Below, one piece after another: positions 23,115-35,405 of a stretch of DNA of 64,000 nt. The DNA lies in NCBI GenBank assembly GCA_024291935.2, contig CM044312.1, positions 47,870,001-47,934,000 on the forward strand, given 5' to 3'. Both the position numbers and the translations under genes were made by a program. Below the pieces are notes generated by a model, which worked only from the letters and a program-made list of their open reading frames with translations, was not told where the DNA came from and did not search any database. Within the stretch, counting starts at the first letter, position 1. Each line of letters starts with the position of its first letter. Origin of the DNA: Okapia johnstoni (taxonomy: Eukaryota; Chordata; Mammalia; Artiodactyla; Giraffidae).

Positions 23115-23250
23115 TTGTATTATGTGGTATAATTATTACCTCCACTTTACAGATGAGAAAGCTAAAAGCACAGAGGGGTTAAGTAACTTGCCCAAGGTCA
23201 CATAGCTAGTAAAAGAGGGATGGAATTTAAACCAGCAGTCAGGCTGCAGA
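23115..23250 (-). mobile_element. MIR SINE
   Basis: Complement of the MIR core: CCACTTTACAGATGAGAAAG and AACTTGCCCAAGGTCACATA are both clear. Confidence 0.88.
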
Positions 23251-24116
23251 GATAGCTCCTGCCCCTACCCTGCTACAAGGCATCTCAGCTAGAGAGTCAG
23301 TCAGAAGGTGTAGGCAGCAGGGAGTGTAGGGGACGCAGTGAATAAGAAAGGAGTGGAGAAGGGAGAGTAAACAGGCAGGAAGCAGGAGGTGGTGGCGAAG
23401 TCTGGGTGAAGAGGAGACCTTTAGGGGGAACAAAGCAAGTGTCCCTGCTAAAAATGGATCGTTCAAGAATAGCTACTTAAGTCTGAGCTTACTAAGTTGG
23501 AGACTGGTTAGTAGAGAGTAGGTAAGGAAGCTCGACCCTATACATGTGCTACCAACTAGAGCTGCCTTCAGTGGGTTGCCGGAGCCCACAGGCCCTGGAA
23601 TGCCGACTGACAGCGTCTCTTCCCAAATTGGTATTCAGTGAAGTCACTGATAGCGCATGGTGAGCCATGGTGTAAATGTGGATATTGATCTGTCCACCCA
23701 GGACTTTGTGTGAGGATCAAATGAAAGCATGCATATGACCCCTGAGCACAGAGATGCACATAAAATAAGGGCTCGGGCAAAGAAAGGGGTGATTCTCATA
23801 AGCCCATGGGCCACCCCAAGAATAGTCTAGAAGACTTTGCCTTTTCTGGACTCAGTGCAGTTCCCCCATGAAAGATTAATTCAACCTCTCTACCTCTTCC
23901 CCATTTTCTTCCCCATGAGATCTATCCCTCCCAATCAAAAGAAAAAAAAAAAAAGGCAAAGACGAAAGATTTTACAGAAAAGGGAGATGTTCAGGGGAAA
24001 ACTGTGTACCTGCCCATTCCCATTCCCCACCATTTCCTCTTCCTGTCTTTGCTTCCACTCTCAGTTAGCCCAGAGAAAAATCAACTCCAGGGCTGGGCAG
24101 TCTTTAAAACAATTCT
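23251..24116. other. CPVL intron between coding exons 1 and 2
   Basis: No recognised feature beyond an A-run near 23940-23954. Confidence 0.5.
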
Positions 24117-24420
24117 TTTGGCCATTTTTTGGAGATATAATTGACATACAACATGATACTGGTTTCAGATGTACAACATGATTGAATATTCATACACTAT
24201 ATGTTGTGAAAAGATCACCACAGTAAGTCTAGTTAACATCCATCACCCTCTACAGCTACAGTTTTTATTCTTGTGATGAGGACTTTTAAGATTTACTCTC
24301 TTAGCAACTTTCAAATATGCAAGACAGTTTATTAACTCTTCTTACTATGACGTATATCACAGTCCTGGGACTCCTATCTTTTGGAGTTGGAAGTTTGTAC
24401 TCTGAAACACTTTTAAAATA
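24117..24420. mobile_element. L1M-type LINE fragment
   Basis: Phrases GAGATATAATTGACATACAA, AGTCTAGTTAACATCCATCA and CTCTCTTAGCAACTTTCAAA match an old mammalian L1 3' region that I recall. Orientation and subfamily are not assigned. Confidence 0.65.
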
Positions 24421-24809
24421 TTTTTCACAAAACTATTAACCTTCTCAAAATCCACAGAAACCCTCCCCCAAAAAGGAGAGTAGAGAACTGAAAACTGAGG
24501 GGTTTGGAATGAATGAGAAGTGAATCCCAGAGGAGTAAATGGGCATTCAAGAAAGACAGAGAAAAATGAGAAAGGTCAAAGTAGAATGAGAAAAAGAGAA
24601 AACATATAATAGAAAGGGGCAAGAGGGAATGGACTTGGGGAGATGGGGTGATTGAATCAATTTATCTCTCTGAGACCAACACAACACGAGGTCCAATGGC
24701 CTGCTCTGAAGATATCCAGATGCTCACCCGGTCCTCTCTTTCTGACCCTTTCTGAGCATCTCAAAGTTCTATCTCTGTTGCCTTGAACTGACTGGGGTAT
24801 ATTTTCTAC

Positions 24810-24955
24810 CTTCCTTTCTAGATCAGGGGCTATTGGAAAGCAGGGAATTTGTCTTGTTTACCTTTGTACCCCCAGAGACACAGCATGATGATTGAAACAC
24901 GTAAGACATTCGATACATACTTGTTAATGAATAAATGTGAATTAACGAACTAAAA
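24810..24955 (+). mobile_element. L2 LINE 3'-end fragment
   Basis: TTTGTCTTGTTTACCTTTGT, CCCCAGAGACACAGCATGA and TTGTTAATGAATAAATGTG follow the L2 3' terminal pattern. Confidence 0.65.
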
Positions 24956-26339
24956 CATGACACCCTGGCAATGCACTCGGCCTAGCTCATTTCTACAAAA
25001 ACCTCCTAAGGCAGGCAAGCCTTATTAAGATCTTAGGAAATTCAGAAAAACTTTTCTCTGGCCCACAAAAAAGTGTTTCACCCTGTTTTGAATTTTAAAT
25101 TTCCTCTAACTATACCACAGTAAAATGATTAAAAGTTCTCTCAAATAAATTGATTTTTTTTTTTTTTGCATTTTCAAATGTCCCATTCATCCTTCCAGAA
25201 TCTGTTAATGGAATGTGGAAAATAAACTTCTAAGATGTAAGAGTTTCTTTCTTCCTGGAATCATGACTCATAATACAAATGTTTGAAACAGTTGAAAAAA
25301 GGAAAAAGGTTTTCTTTGAAGCAGCTTCACTTCCTACTTCTTACTGTGATGACTGGTGCTTGTGATAGTAACACTTCCAATCCAAAAAGATTGGAGCATG
25401 ACCAAAGAAGGGCTTGAACCAGCTAATCAGGCATTCCATATTTGCAAAGACTTGCAACATCATCTGGATGGACAGGACACTACCAGGCCATAAGTTTTAA
25501 TAAATTAAGACCCAATAGCAAAATATTCTTTAAAGTTTATGAAAAGGCAGCATTTGGAAATACACTAAAATTGCCCCCATATTAATTTTATTCATTTTGT
25601 TTAGAGAGTGACAGTTTATTCTAGCTGCAGAGAAAGCAAACACACAATTACAACTAGGTACAATTAAGCTAGTTAACTGGGAAATTAACTAATTCTTTTT
25701 AAAAGAAATTAAAATTTTCCATGTCTTTTTGTGAACTACTGTTTATCTTAGAAATGTTTTGTTGCGATACTAAGACTCACATCCCTGAGATTTCAACACA
25801 CTTGATGCACAAAAGGGATTCAGGGGAGTGAGCTGACCATCTGTCCAGAGCTTCCTGAACTTTCAGTAAAGCGGATGAATAAAATTATCCTTAATTATGT
25901 TGTCAGGGCTACATTTGAATACCCAGATGTACCAGATTTTGGATCAGCCATTTAAAATTCCATTCAAAGATTTTTGACTATGTAACAGAACTTTAGAAAG
26001 TGATGTTATACCAGATTTAATATTGTAAATGTTGTCACTTATCAGATGGTGATCTATCAGGGTTGGCACAAAAGGATAGAAGATATAACTATCTCCCTTG
26101 AAATCTTCCTTTACTACCGCTAACATCCATAAGAGGGACATTCTCATAGGCAAGAAATCCAGGAATGGGTGGGATGTGGACAATCTCGGGCAGATTTCTC
26201 TATATTCTCTGCACTTGGTTCTACCTGATGTACAATTCAAAGACACTTTCCTTTAATGCTGTTTAAGCTGTCTTCCTCACTAAGGATGTGCAGGCTCTTA
26301 CTTACTTGCCCAAATCTTACCCTATATCTTCAAGTCTGG
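24956..26339. other. CPVL intron, AT-rich, no recognised feature
   Basis: No exon or young repeat was recognised. Open frames are under 105 codons and featureless. Confidence 0.5.
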
Positions 26340-26378
26340 CCACATAGCACAGTGGTTCCTACCTTGAGCTGTGAGTCA

Positions 26379-26381
<3 letters not shown>

Positions 26382-26424
<43 letters not shown>

Positions 26425-26434
26425 CACACGCGTG
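26382..26434. repeat. (TG)n tract with CG-rich end
   Basis: About 17 TG units, then CGCGCGTGCACACGCGTG. It forms the tail of the minus-strand SINE, so it arose from the SINE 3' end. Confidence 0.95.
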
Positions 26435-26570
26435 CTCAGTTGTGTCTGACTTTTTGCGACCCCATGGGCTAGAGCCTGCCAGGCTCCTCTGTCCATGGAA
26501 TTTTCCAGGCAAGAATATTGGAGTATATTGCCATTTCCTATTCCAGGGGATCTTCCTGACCCAGGAATCA
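26383..26570 (-). mobile_element. Bov-tA SINE nested in MIR, with 11-bp target-site duplication
   Basis: Complement of the BovA body, truncated before the full tRNA head (ends at GACCCAGGAATCA). Perfect TGAGTCAGCAG repeats at 26372-26382 and 26571-26581 bracket it. Its 3' tail is the GT tract at 26383-26416. Confidence 0.93.
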
Positions 26571-27084
26571 TGAGTCAGCAGAGGCAGGTTTTAAAGTCGG
26601 ATCTGCCGCTTACCAGCTTTACATAGCCCTGGGCAAGATACTTAATTTCTCTAGGCCTCAGTTTTCTCATCTATAAAATGGGAACAATAACTATTCATTC
26701 TTCATTAAGGTTGCTCTAAGAATTAAAAGAGATAATGTGTGTAAAGCATAATTCCTGGAACATAGTTAGGTCTCAAATTTAAATTCTACAAATATTTATT
26801 GAGTGCCTATTAACATACAGGCACTGACAGGAACAGGGGATATAATTGCTACTAAATGTTAGCTATTTATTTCTTACTACTACTATTTTCTACCTGGATT
26901 ATGCCAACCAACAGGGATAGCTTCCTTCCAAAAATTTATACCATATCTACCTCAAATGTAATACTTTAGCATTTTAGCGTGCATTGCCTGATTCCTTGTT
27001 TCATGGGTGTGCATCTGGTTACTCCAGAAGAGACAAGTTTTTTAAACAAAGGAAAATAAATTATAGAAGGCAAATTACAGAGCA

Positions 27085-27235
27085 GAAGGCAGAAAATTTG
27101 GATCTTGATCCCATCTCTGCTACTATTACCTGTGGTCCTCTTGGGCAAGTCATGTAAAATATTTGAGTCTCAAGTTCCTCATCTGTGGATTGGTAGGGTT
27201 TCGTTATGAGTATTTAACTCTGCTACGCGAATGAA
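27085..27235 (+). mobile_element. MIR SINE (diverged)
   Basis: Contains CCCATCTCTGCTACTATTAC, TCTTGGGCAAGTCATG and AAGTTCCTCATCTGTGG. Confidence 0.72.
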
Positions 27236-28380
27236 CATAATCTCAGTCATCAGTACCCACTTATTAAAGAAGCTGAAAGTAATGCATATGACTCAACTGG
27301 GTGGATTTAGAGTAATGATATTTTGCCTCTTCATTTATGTCAAGTGACATCAGCCTATAACACTGGGCTGCCACATTTTCATGACTTTTCTACATCAAGC
27401 AAAATTGAGTCATTTAAAAAAAGACTGCATTGCCTCATTATATTATCATTGACTATATTATCAAAGTTTTTCATCTTTTCTTACAAAAAACATGATGAAA
27501 CATGGAATCAATGCATATTTTAGGCAAAGATATATGAACAGAACTCAAATGCACCCTTAAGAAGGGAAAATGTTTTGGCTTTAAATTTAAAAAAAATTAT
27601 GAGTCTATTGACTATGAAATCTCTTCAAATGAAGAAAAGTCACTTATTTTAAACGTCCATACAGAGTATATGCATTTATTTTTTATATTTAACATGATCA
27701 TTTCCCTAAAATTTCTAGTTTCAGTTCCACATGCCCATGAAATCTACCAGCATATCAGCTTTGCAAGCATTAAGTCTGCCTTCCTACATGTGAGTAGGGA
27801 TAAAATCCAAAGCAAAAACCAAGACCTTCATCTATGGATGCTCATCTCCAAGATATACTCCACCAACAGATGTCCCATCCCATCACCTTTCCCCTCTCTA
27901 CTGGACCACTTTTGTCATTATCTCCTACCCTCTTAATGACCCTTCCTGACTCCATACCTCTCCTCAGCCACCACCCCATTTCTCTGCTTCCTTTTACAGC
28001 TCTTCGGGATAGCTGTCTATATACTATTTAATAGTTTAGGAGCATCGTGAGGTCCAGAAAGATTACATTTTATCTTATACAGTGATTTCCCTAAGCATGA
28101 AGAAGCATTAAGAGTAGAGGCAGGTCATAAATTTTAGACTCTGATGACACCAAATGACACTTTTTGTACTAGTATTAGGACAATCTCTAAACAAAAGCCA
28201 TCAGCGAATACAGGTATTTAGAGAGCAACTTACAGGTCACAAAGAGTTTTCATGTATATTTTTTAATCTGATATTTTTAACATCTCTGTGACTTGGGTGA
28301 ATTGCTTTTCTCCATCTCATCAATGAGGAAAATGAGCCCTAAGACTCAGATAACTTCTCAGACAAAGGGGCCAAGCACAA
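27236..28380. other. CPVL intron, AT-rich, no recognised feature
   Basis: Short open frames only. A weak MIR-like complement (CAATGAGGAAAATGAGCCCT) is present near 28320. Confidence 0.45.
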
Positions 28381-28600
28381 TGGCTGTGAGCGTAGACTCC
28401 GAAATGAAGCTGTCTGGGTGTGACCCTTGCATCTACCAGCTGGTGTCTGCATGACTGGCAAGTAACTTCATTTCTTTCTGCTTTAGTTATCTTCTGTGTA
28501 CAGAAGCTTAAATAGGTTGTTGAGATGCTTAAATGATTTTATATCAAATGCTTGGAAGCAATAACTGACACAGAGTAAGTTCGAAGGTTACTATTAGCCC
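28381..28600 (+). mobile_element. MIR SINE
   Basis: GGCTGTGAGCGTAGACTCC, TCTACCAGCTGGTGTCTGCA and a tail with GGAAGCAATAACTGACACAG. Confidence 0.72.
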
Positions 28601-28854
28601 TATTAAATGACTGGTTGTAGAGAGGCACTATACTAGTTTTATAAATAGACATGCAGAGACTCAACCACTAGTTAATCTGACCCTGATGAGCTTTCCTTTT
28701 AGCTCAAAACTCTGATACTATATGATATCAAATTGTTAATATCTGAAATAAAACTATTGAGTAAAATATCATATTGTCTTTTGGATTCTGTGAGACATCT
28801 GCTAAAACAACTGTTGAAAGTGTATAGTTTCAGCGGTTTCAGAATTAAGCTTAC

Positions 28855-29020
28855 CTTCGGCAAGTTTCCCAGTTTCAATATAAGGAGTCAGAAATAACGG
28901 CTGTCCTGGGTTTCCTTTACGTGGTCTGGAAACATGGGCTTTTCTGTACAAGGAGCGAAACAACCCATCAGCACCAGGGCTGAGCGCCAACAAGACCAGC
29001 AAAAAGAGTGCCTTCCACAT
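28855..29020 (-). CDS. CPVL: CPVL first coding exon (residues 1-56, signal peptide)
   Basis: Coding starts at the ATG 29020-29018 and gives MWKALFLLVLLALSPGADG, a classic signal peptide (charged start, Leu-rich core, small residues at the cleavage site), followed by LFRSLYRKAHVSRP, RKGNPGQPLFLTPY and IETGKLAE. The mature N-terminus LFRSLYR...GQPLFLTPYIE aligns with human CPVL. The donor GTAAGC at 28854-28849 leaves one base of a Gly codon that the next exon completes. Human CPVL begins four codons earlier (MVGAMWK); here that codon is ACG, so the MWK methionine is the first in-frame start in this exon. Predicted to enter the secretory pathway. Confidence 0.95.
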
Positions 29021-29043
29021 GGAACCAACCGTTCCCTCTGGGC
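29021..29043 (-). other. CPVL: CPVL 5' UTR part of the start-codon exon
   Basis: Between the acceptor (ATCCTAG ending at 29044) and the ATG lie 23 nt with no in-frame ATG or stop. A preceding pyrimidine-rich TTTTCATCCTAG supports an acceptor, implying at least one upstream non-coding exon. Confidence 0.75.
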
Positions 29044-31670
29044 CTAGGATGAAAACAATAACTTTCTACAAATGAATCCAGAGAGTACATATTTACCAAG
29101 CCCCTTTATATGCAAAACACTCATTTAGTCACTCAAAAAATACACATAAAGCTCTTTGCTAAGTCCCTCATATACAGCCTAAATAAGATCAACCCAGTCC
29201 TTGCTCATGCTGAAATTAACGCCTAATGGCAGGCTATTTAAGCGATTGGCAATGTAACTAGAGCAACAACTTCTATTTCTAAAACCGTGGTCTGGAAAGT
29301 AAATTCGACGAAGGATTACAGGAAGCATGAAGACAACAGCGACTCTAAACAAATCACAAAGTGAGTGGGAGGGACAGTCATCCACTCCAGGCAGAGGACC
29401 GAGAACACATTTCAGGACACGAGAACCTAGGAAGGAAGGCCTTACCAAGGTAGAAGGTGAGTAAAAGGTGGGTGGAACTCAGTTAGGCGGGAGAAATGCG
29501 GAAGGCATCACTGGTGGAAGGCAAAGCTTGAGAAAAGGTGAGACCTGACTTGTCCCTGGGTGTTTTGCAGGGAAATTTAAAATAATCAGAATAGATTTCT
29601 GGCCAGCTTTTTATCTCTTACAAATCACTAAACTTCGCATTCAAGAACAAAAAAGAAAGAAAGAAGAGAGGGAAGATCCTACAACCATTTTCAGGCCCTT
29701 ACCCCTATAGCAAGCTGACAAGTGAACTCAAAAGTTAGACCTCACACTTCATTAACACTAAGCTTTTCAAGGATCTTCCAACCTGATGTTTGCTTGATAA
29801 TAATAGCATAAAAATGTATGGTGAATTCCCTAAACTTGTAAACATGTAAATTGTATTTACAATGTGTTTTTCCAATGTATTTTGGAACATCCTGATAACC
29901 AGGAAAACAAGGGTTATCATCATCAATCTTAGACACAAAAAATTTGACTCAAAGGAGTACCTTATCTTCAGACATCAAAGCAGAGAAATCAGAACTAGTA
30001 TGCAGTCAGGGCTGGGCTGAGGGTAAGGTGAGTCTGATGTAGATGTAAAGTGGGACCTTATCTTTTTTTTAATTTTGAAATTTTGTCTATCAAGGATTTT
30101 TTTGAGTTAATTTTGATTTTTTCAAGTATTGCATTAAATATTATTTATCTTGATTACTGAGTTTTTTGGCACTCTTAGATTTTACATCCTAGGCAGGTGC
30201 CTCAATTGCTTCTGTTAATCCTGACTCTATTAAGTAATATGATTTTTGCACCAGTGCTATTACATGACTCTGTACTGCTGCTAGTTAAACACTCTGCTCA
30301 CTCAGATTCTGGAGGCAAAGAGAAATATACAATATAGGCAAATACAATGCTTGCCCTGATTGTTCAGTGCCTTAATATACCAAATCATTAATATACCTCA
30401 AAAACATACAAGGTGTAGTAATCTATTAACCACATGCTAATCATAACCCAATTTAGCATAATAGGAAAATATTGGTTCTAGCAAATTTAGGAAGGTTTTC
30501 AGCCACATTTCTCCAATAAGATAAAAATTTATAATTATAATTTGATTGAATACATAACCTTTGTCAAGTCTTTCATGGTTAACTTAATAGAATTCCCCAG
30601 ACTTAATGTAAATAAGCCCAACCAAATAGACCATGTACTTAAGAGTGGTTTTGTCTATTTACGATAATAAGGAACAAAATGACATTAGAAACTGAAACTA
30701 GGTTCCCAAGAAGCCCAAGTATTATGACCACTATGGCACTGATAAAAGATTTTTTTTTTTAATTATAAGAACTTGTTACGCTAATGTTTTAGTAACAGCT
30801 ACTTTCAAGGAAGGCTTGAAGTCAACAATCTTACTCTCTAACTGGTTCACGGGGGAAAAAAAAAATCTGTGGTATTAAAAACATATTGGAAGGAGCTCTT
30901 TCATTAAGACGCTTTTTCCTGCAGGCAGAAACAAGGAACTAATCATACCATCTAATTTCTCAATCATTTTGCTGTAAACATCCAGCCCCCTTTAATGGAA
31001 GTCATTAATATTTAGATAACCAGGGTAGTTACAACTTCTTTTGTCAGCACATGTTGACTCAAAGATGTTAAAAAAAGAATGGTGAAATTGGTCTTGTTTT
31101 AACTGACATAAATCTAACACACAAAAGCAAGAATTGGGTCAACTTAGGAGCCTCCACTAACATTTAATCAAATAACTATTAGAGTCATGGTTTCCCATGT
31201 AGGTGAACTACAAAAAAACATGCTTCATTTCACTGTTTCATTGAATGGTCAGAGTTCCTGGACTGTGCTTAGCTGTCATCTCTCCTGATGCAAATGAAAA
31301 CAATGTCACGAATGGAGTATTTTTTTTCTTAACATCTTTCACTAATGTATTTTGCCTATCCTAAATGAGCCAAAATCTCTTCATTTATTGAACATTTATT
31401 GAGTCCTTTCTAAACTAATAAACCCTGTATTGGAAGTTATTGCCCGCAGAGAGTGAAAAAATTATCAACCCTACGCAGTATTATGTATCTACTTGAAGTG
31501 ATATGAAAACATTGGTGCTATTTCCAATTCAAATACATCTTACTGAAGGATACAAGCAAACTGCTCCTCTTAATAAATGTTCAGAAACATAATAAAATAT
31601 ACGCAAGTAGAAAACAATATTAGCAGAATTAAATATGCTAAAGGTCAAAATCTGTGATTCACTATAACTG
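29044..31670. other. Upstream CPVL 5' UTR intron or flank, no recognised gene
   Basis: AT-rich, without CpG clustering directly 5' of the start exon, consistent with intron and not promoter. Only short open frames are present, and no RNA gene was recognised. Confidence 0.5.
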
Positions 31671-31678
31671 TCTTACTA

Positions 31679-31908
31679 CGTGTGTGCGCTGTCACTTCAG
31701 TCCTGTTCGAGTCTTTGTGACCCTATGGACGGTAGCCCGCCAGGCTCCTCTGTCCACAGGGATTCTCTAGGCAAGAATACTGAAGTGGGTGGCCATGCCC
31801 TCCTCCAGAGGATCTTCCCGGCCCAGGGATTGAACCCACATCTCTTATGTCTCCTGCATTGGCAGGCAGGTTCTTTGCCACTAGCGCCACCTGTGAAGCC
31901 CAAAACCT
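31679..31908 (-). mobile_element. Bov-tA SINE with 8-bp target-site duplication
   Basis: Full complement of body and head (ends CTAGCGCCACCTGTGAAGCC). TCTTACTA flanks it at 31671-31678 and 31909-31916. Confidence 0.92.
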
Positions 31909-31916
31909 TCTTACTA

Positions 31917-34690
31917 AAAACCTTAAATATTACAATCAGAAATCATGTGTACAAGATACAATTTTTTATATCAACAAAGGTATTTATCACAGTGTTATTT
32001 AGAACAATAAACTGTCAACAATGTAAACAGTTTAAGATAAGTTACTATACATCAAAAGAAGGGAATCACATACAGCAATTCAAATGACTCTACTGAGGAT
32101 GTTTTATCAAATGTACTAAAATATTAGGTAAAGAAAAGCAAGCTATTAAATTGGGTGTATAGTATATTGTCCTTATTTAATACTCATTAATAATTTCTAA
32201 ATTTTCTACAATAATTAATCTAATAATTAGAAGAAAGTCATTTTCAATTTTGCTTTTTTATCAGTGAAGCAACCGGTAAGCATGGCTTGTTCCTTATTCC
32301 TTATTACTACCTGGTTATGACCTCTCGCGTTTCCTAGGAGTAAGAGTTCTGTTTGTCCTTTTAGAATAGGTTCTGGTCTCGCTAACATTCTGTAAAGATG
32401 TGTCCTGATCTCGTACTGTCATAGAACCTCATAGACTCAAAGTAAAGTTTCTCTTTGTTGAATTAAAAGGCTCTGCATTAACATGAGATGCTGTTCTAAT
32501 AATAATTACTCTGATTGCATTTATCTCCAGTTCTGCCTGGAGTAGAGTCCATAACAAATGTGAATATAATTGGTTTTAGCAAATAGTTGTTGAACTGATG
32601 GGTCTAAATAATGAATCATGATATGTTAGACATACAGGAGGTAGTTTATGTTCATATGGTCCAATTCCTTCATCTCACAGTCTAGACAACTGGATCTAGA
32701 TAAGAAAATATGTTGTAAGCTGTTGTTGAGCAGCAAAACCAAGACTCAAAGCCAGGATTCATTTATGGCCCTAAATCTATTCGGCTTTCCACTTGCCCAT
32801 CTGTGGTTGTAATTATATACATTCAAATATTTTGATTCTTATTGTCTCAATGGATAGTAATGGTCTGCTACAGTCTAAATTCCTTCTATTAAATCTTTAG
32901 AGCATGTAGTACAAATAAATAAATGAACAAATGAATAAACAGATACATCAATAAGTAAGTCTTTCTAGAGAAATTTGGGTTTTAGAAATGACTTGTTCTA
33001 ATCCAGGTTCTAACATGACTCATTCACTGAACCTTGGATAGGACAATGACTTTTCCGGGTCCCAGTCAATATGTTAAAACCAATGGTTAGATCTCCAGGA
33101 ACTGTGAGAGTCAGCTGTTCAATGCAGCTATTGTTCAAAATTAGGGTATAAGAGCTTACCATTTAATATGTTATATTAAAAAATAAGTGATAAATACTCA
33201 AAACTCATTATTACTTAACTATTTTACTATGTTTACTATGTTTTCTATCATCTATGCTCTGGAGTTATATTTTTCATATTTATCTAATTGAAAGATTATA
33301 TAATGGTTTGATACTGTGCATTTCTTTCCAACTTGGTCTTGAGTAACATCTCATAGCTTGAATCAGCCATGATGGGAGTATTTATACCATAGAAATCAGG
33401 AAACACCACAAATCAAGGCTTCCCTAGACACCCTACCCCAGAGAACTCTGATATTCAACATTTATTACCTGCTCATGTGAGTCTCATGTTTCTTACTTGA
33501 AAACTGAGCTGGAAACTACTTTCCATCAACTCATATCCCAGTTCCAGTGGAAATGATCAGAAGAGACAAAAAGGGAAAATCCTGCCAAGCTGTCATCTGT
33601 GTGTAGAAGCAACCAGTTAACACGCTCAGATAGGCAAGGCTTTGAGAAAAGAATTCTGAGAAAGCCACCGCAAAGTGTGTGTTCTACCAGTGAAAACAAG
33701 AATTAGAAACAAAAACTCCAGAATGAAGACAAAGAGCAAACATGTTAAGTAGCCCTATGTTTTCTTCTCTCCTTCCCACTTCTGCATTTTACATTATAGG
33801 TTATTCCAGACAAAGGATAAAAGTCATTCATGTAATAAATGTTATAGCTGCAATTAAAATATTTATTTGGAGTCCTCTCACATATTTAACTGGCTTGAGT
33901 ACTCCCAAAACAAGAAAAACATTCCCCCGGACAAACAAAAAACAGGCCAACTAGTAACAGACATTTCCATGAAATTTGCAATTAAAGAAAGGTACATAAA
34001 AGTGGTCCCCCTTAAAAAAGATTCAGTCACTTCTCAAGATTATTCAGGCATATCCAAAGCATTTGAATCTTGAAGGGCTATTGTGCAACCCTGAATTAAA
34101 TACCAACCCAAATCCCAAATCTAGCTATTTTTTGCTAAGGATTTCTATGCAAACAAATGGTAAAAGAAAACCTTTATTTTGAAGGATCCAGTATTCGCTT
34201 TCCTTAAGGCATCATTTTAATTTCTAAAATTGATATTTGAAGCACTCTTTCCTCCATAGAGGACAAAGTACATGACACACGAGGTGATGGGCAAGCTTTT
34301 GCTGAAGGGGCGCTGAGACTTACATGCCTATCTCCTTTCCACAGGCTCCCCCTCTGGCATCAGACAGTGGTGTCTAATCTTGCTAATTGAATTAGTCATC
34401 CCTATCTCTGCCCCCATATCTTTCGGCTCACAGGAAAGGGAGACAAACTCAAGTCATGTGGCAGGTAGTGAATGAAAAGAATCAGGAAGAGGAGGAAATA
34501 AAACTATCTGACACTATAGTAGGGAGCTTTACTTTGAAATCTCATGCTAACCAGAAGAAAAATTTGAATGGAGGTAGGAAGTGAAAGTAGCCAATGTCCC
34601 AAAACGTTAATAATAGTTTTGAAACAGGAAGGCGGCCCCTATGATCCAAGGCATCTTCATGATAATGATATCAGTACAAGTCCCCAGTCA
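31917..34690. other. AT-rich non-coding stretch
   Basis: A weak MIR-like complement lies near 32640-32770. No gene, RNA gene or young repeat was recognised. Confidence 0.45.
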
Positions 34691-34694
34691 TTAA

Positions 34695-34880
34695 ATGCAC
34701 TTCATATATCAGAACTGTGCTAACTACTTTATATTTTTATTTCTAATCTTTATCAGATAAGTACTATTATCCCATTTTACAGATGAGAAATTGATCCTCA
34801 GAGAATTTAAGTTACTTGCCCAGAATCACACAGGTGGTAAGTAGTACAGCAAAGAATTGAGGCCAGTACCAATCAATTTT
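34695..34880 (-). mobile_element. MIR SINE
   Basis: Clear complement: TATCCCATTTTACAGATGAG and AAGTTACTTGCCCAGAATCA. Confidence 0.88.
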
Positions 34881-34915
34881 CTAAGACCATTCAATAATCC
34901 CAACGTTAATAATGT

Positions 34916-35127
34916 TGTGTCGTGTTAATTTCTTAGTTGTGTCTGACTCTGTGACCCCACGGACTGTAGCCCGTCAGGCTCCTCTGTCCATGGAATTCTC
35001 CAGGCAAGAATACTGGAGTGGGTTGCCATTGCCTCCTCCAGGGGATCTTCCTGACCCAGGGATCAAACCTGGGTCTCCTGCATTGCAGGCAGATTCTTTA
35101 CCGTCTGAGCCACAAGGGAAGCCCATA
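34916..35127 (-). mobile_element. Bov-tA SINE
   Basis: Full complement ending GTCTGAGCCACAAGGGAAGC. Target-site repeats are not clear. Confidence 0.92.
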
Positions 35128-35269
35128 ATACTATTAATAGCATCTCCAAAATGAGCGATGTGCACCAGGATCTTATCTCCCTATTCAGGTGAATTTGGAA
35201 ATAACATAAGAAAATAAAATTTCTGCCAGAAGGTAAATGAGGATGAGGGAACATTCTTCCCTAAAGGTT

Positions 35270-35405
35270 TCAGAGGGAACAAGGCCCCACCAACACAATG
35301 AGTTTGGACTTCTAGGCTGCAGAAGTCTAAAACAACAAATCTGTGATGAGTTAAGCCACCCAATTTGTGGTACTTTGCTATAGCACTGCTATAAAACTAA
35401 TACAT
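35270..35405 (+). mobile_element. Old LTR 3'-end fragment (MaLR-like)
   Basis: TTAAGCCACCCAATTTGTGG, then CTATAAAACTAATACA, the usual 3' terminus of MLT-type LTRs. Only the last roughly 130 bp are recognisable. Confidence 0.6.

Larger units (their letters stand above)
26340..26785 (+). mobile_element. MIR SINE split by a younger Bov-tA
   Basis: The 5' part (26340-26382, with GCACAGTGGTTCC) and the core and 3' part (26582-26785, with CCCTGGGCAAGATACTTAAT and CTCATCTATAAAATGGGAAC) are contiguous once the nested SINE is skipped. Confidence 0.8.
1..29043 (-). other. CPVL: CPVL locus, 5' portion (gene span inside window)
   Basis: This is the minus-strand gene span defined by five linked exons described separately. 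All five exons keep one reading frame across phases 1, 0, 1, 0 and 2, and each is flanked by AG acceptor and GT donor dinucleotides, which is strong evidence for a live gene and not a retrocopy. The product is a family S10 serine carboxypeptidase-like protein of the secretory/endolysosomal route, expressed in human macrophages (established knowledge). The catalytic Ser, Asp and His exons are not in the window. Further 5' non-coding exons may lie above 29043. Confidence 0.93.
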
